From Nioella nitratireducens (GTDB lineage Bacteria > Pseudomonadota > Alphaproteobacteria > Rhodobacterales > Rhodobacteraceae), in the NCBI RefSeq assembly GCF_001879715.1, contig NZ_MNBW01000008.1:162973-226972 (forward strand): 64,000 nucleotides of DNA. Direction: 5' to 3'. The notes under the pieces are model-generated. The model searched no databases and was not told where the DNA came from. It worked only from the letters and a program-made list of their open reading frames with translations. A program made the position numbers and the translations under genes. Of the stretch, positions 63,078 through 64,000 are shown piece after piece. The first letter of the stretch is position 1, and each line of letters begins with the position of its first letter.

Positions 63078-63686
63078 ATGATCGACCGCATCAACCAGAC
63101 CGCCCGGCGGGTACCGGAATGGCCCTTTTACGTTCTGGGGCTGATCCCGGCCGCGTGGCTCCTCTGGCTCGGCATCAATGGCGGGCTGGGGCCGGAACCG
63201 ATCAAGGCCTTGGAGCACGAGTTGGGGGTCTTGGCGCTCAAGTTCCTCTTCGCGTCGCTCCTGATCACACCGCTGCGGCGTTATGCGGGGCTGAACCTGA
63301 TCAAGTTTCGCCGCCCGCTTGGCCTGTTGGGGTTCATATATGTCTGTCTGCACCTGTTGACGTGGCTGGCGCTGGACATGTCCTTCCTCTGGCCGCAGAT
63401 CGCCGAGGACATCGTCCTGCGTCCCTACATCACCATCGGCATGGTGGTCTTCGCCATGCTGGTACCGCTGGCCGCGACCTCGACCAAGGCATCCATTCGC
63501 CGGTTGGGGGCCCGCTGGACGCAACTGCACCGGCTGGTCTACCCGGCGGTCATCCTCGGCGGGGTGCATTTCGTGATGCAGGAAAAGGTCTGGACCGTGC
63601 AGTCGCTGGTCTACCTCTCCATCGCTATTCTGCTGGTGGCTTCCCGCGGACTTTGGCTGCCGCGTCGCCGGGCGCGCAATGCCTGA
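63078..63686 (+). CDS. msrQ: Heme-binding membrane subunit of the MsrPQ system
   Basis: MsrQ delivers electrons from the quinone pool to MsrP. The 202-residue protein has about five or six membrane segments with conserved histidines in CLHLLTWLALDMSFL and QLHRLVYPAVILGGVHFV as heme ligands. The ATG at 63078 is the coupled start after msrP; an upstream in-frame ATG at 63009 overlaps msrP. The gene ends before a 314-base tail region. Confidence 0.95.
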   Translation: MIDRINQTARRVPEWPFYVLGLIPAAWLLWLGINGGLGPEPIKALEHELGVLALKFLFASLLITPLRRYAGLNLIKFRRPLGLLGFIYVCLHLLTWLALDMSFLWPQIAEDIVLRPYITIGMVVFAMLVPLAATSTKASIRRLGARWTQLHRLVYPAVILGGVHFVMQEKVWTVQSLVYLSIAILLVASRGLWLPRRRARNA

Positions 63687-63902
63687 GTCGGACGTCTGAG
63701 ACCTGGGTTTTTGCTAGACGCTGGGGGGCGGCTGCGTCTGGCCCCAAGATATAGATCCGGCCTTTGATGAGTCGTGTACGAGATAGGCGCAGGCGCCGGT
63801 GCGGCGGCCCGACCGCCGAGGGGGCTTTCCCCAGCAACGCCTTGTAAACATGTATTTTTTCCATCGTATTGGGAAAAATGCGAAGAAAATGTAAAAGGGG
63901 GG
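63687..63902 (+). other. Non-coding tail after msrQ
   Basis: No gene is supported. A loose inverted repeat around AGACGC and GCGTCT lies at about 63716-63750. From 63851 to 63899 the sequence becomes A/T-rich (TTTTTT, AAAAA, AAGAAAA tracts), unusual here, directly before the promoter candidate. Confidence 0.4.
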
Positions 63903-63931
63903 TTGCGGGTTCTGGGAGGTATCCGTAAAAG
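63903..63931 (+). promoter_or_regulatory. Strong promoter candidate, possibly of an rRNA operon
   Basis: -35 TTGCGG (63903-63908), 17 bases, -10 TAAAAG (63926-63931). An A/T-rich stretch at 63851-63899 could act as an UP element, and the sequence after it (CCCCTTCACCGG) resembles the leaders I associate with rRNA operons of this group. The operon itself would lie beyond the window. Confidence 0.45.
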
Positions 63932-64000
63932 CCCCTTCACCGGCGGCGCAGAGATGCACTGTCGGGTCGCTGGCGGGGCTGATGCGGAGACGCGAGGTTT

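Overview
The window looks like a chromosomal segment of a GC-rich alphaproteobacterium of the Rhodobacterales (Roseobacter/Rhodobacter group). The evidence is the gene families present: an FMN-riboswitch-controlled type II lumazine synthase, a DUF3035 lipoprotein next to lspA and a paired M16 peptidase, a DUF1674/SDHAF4 protein, DUF2189, DUF3775, a zinc-ribbon DinB and many RTX-type repeats. Strong codon bias also leaves long mirror reading frames antisense to most genes. I assign no species. There are no phage genes, transposases, CRISPR arrays or integrases; this is mostly core genome with a few accessory-looking islands.

Layout. 1-3.3 kb: end of a PaiB-like gene, FMN riboswitch plus ribH, a DMT exporter and a YcaQ-type DNA glycosylase. 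3.3-11.9 kb (minus strand): rsmB, a heparinase II/III-like gene and purH, then lspA, a DUF3035 lipoprotein and two M16 peptidase-like proteins. 12-20 kb: SDHAF4, dapB, rbfA, a DUF2233 protein, truB, DUF2189, DUF1643, an alpha/beta hydrolase carrying the full fluoroacetate-dehalogenase signature, and a membrane-anchored RTX repeat protein. 20-22.8 kb: rpsO and pnp. 22.9-30.9 kb: a Tat-exported PhoX-like protein behind a Pho-box-like site, an L,D-transpeptidase, a 1-Cys peroxiredoxin, an aldehyde dehydrogenase, rluA and small proteins. 31-33.9 kb: a lysine/saccharopine pair with a phosphatase. 34-38.5 kb: an M20 amidohydrolase, two small membrane proteins and a two-component system.

38.7-48.5 kb is the most interesting block: an acyl-CoA synthetase (TTG start) fused translationally to a complete branched-chain-amino-acid-type ABC transporter (two ATPases, two permeases, one binding protein) plus a 73-residue membrane protein. 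It is followed by a divergent pair: an unrecognised protein made of two tandem copies of one domain, and a PaaK-like CoA ligase. A divergently encoded hybrid histidine kinase and OmpR-type regulator sit on the left side. I infer a coupled uptake-and-CoA-activation system for an unidentified carboxylic acid.

48.5-64 kb: a repeat/peptidoglycan-binding protein with a degenerate caspase-like N-terminus, rpmJ, tRNA-Val(GAC), an N-formylglutamate amidohydrolase that may be read from a leaderless mRNA, dinB, an SPFH/NfeD pair, an HxlR regulator divergent from an NAD(P)-binding protein, pyrF, clpB behind a heat-shock-type promoter, a fasciclin protein, a membrane-anchored glutamate-synthase-like protein, msrPQ, and, at the right edge, what looks like a strong rRNA-type promoter.
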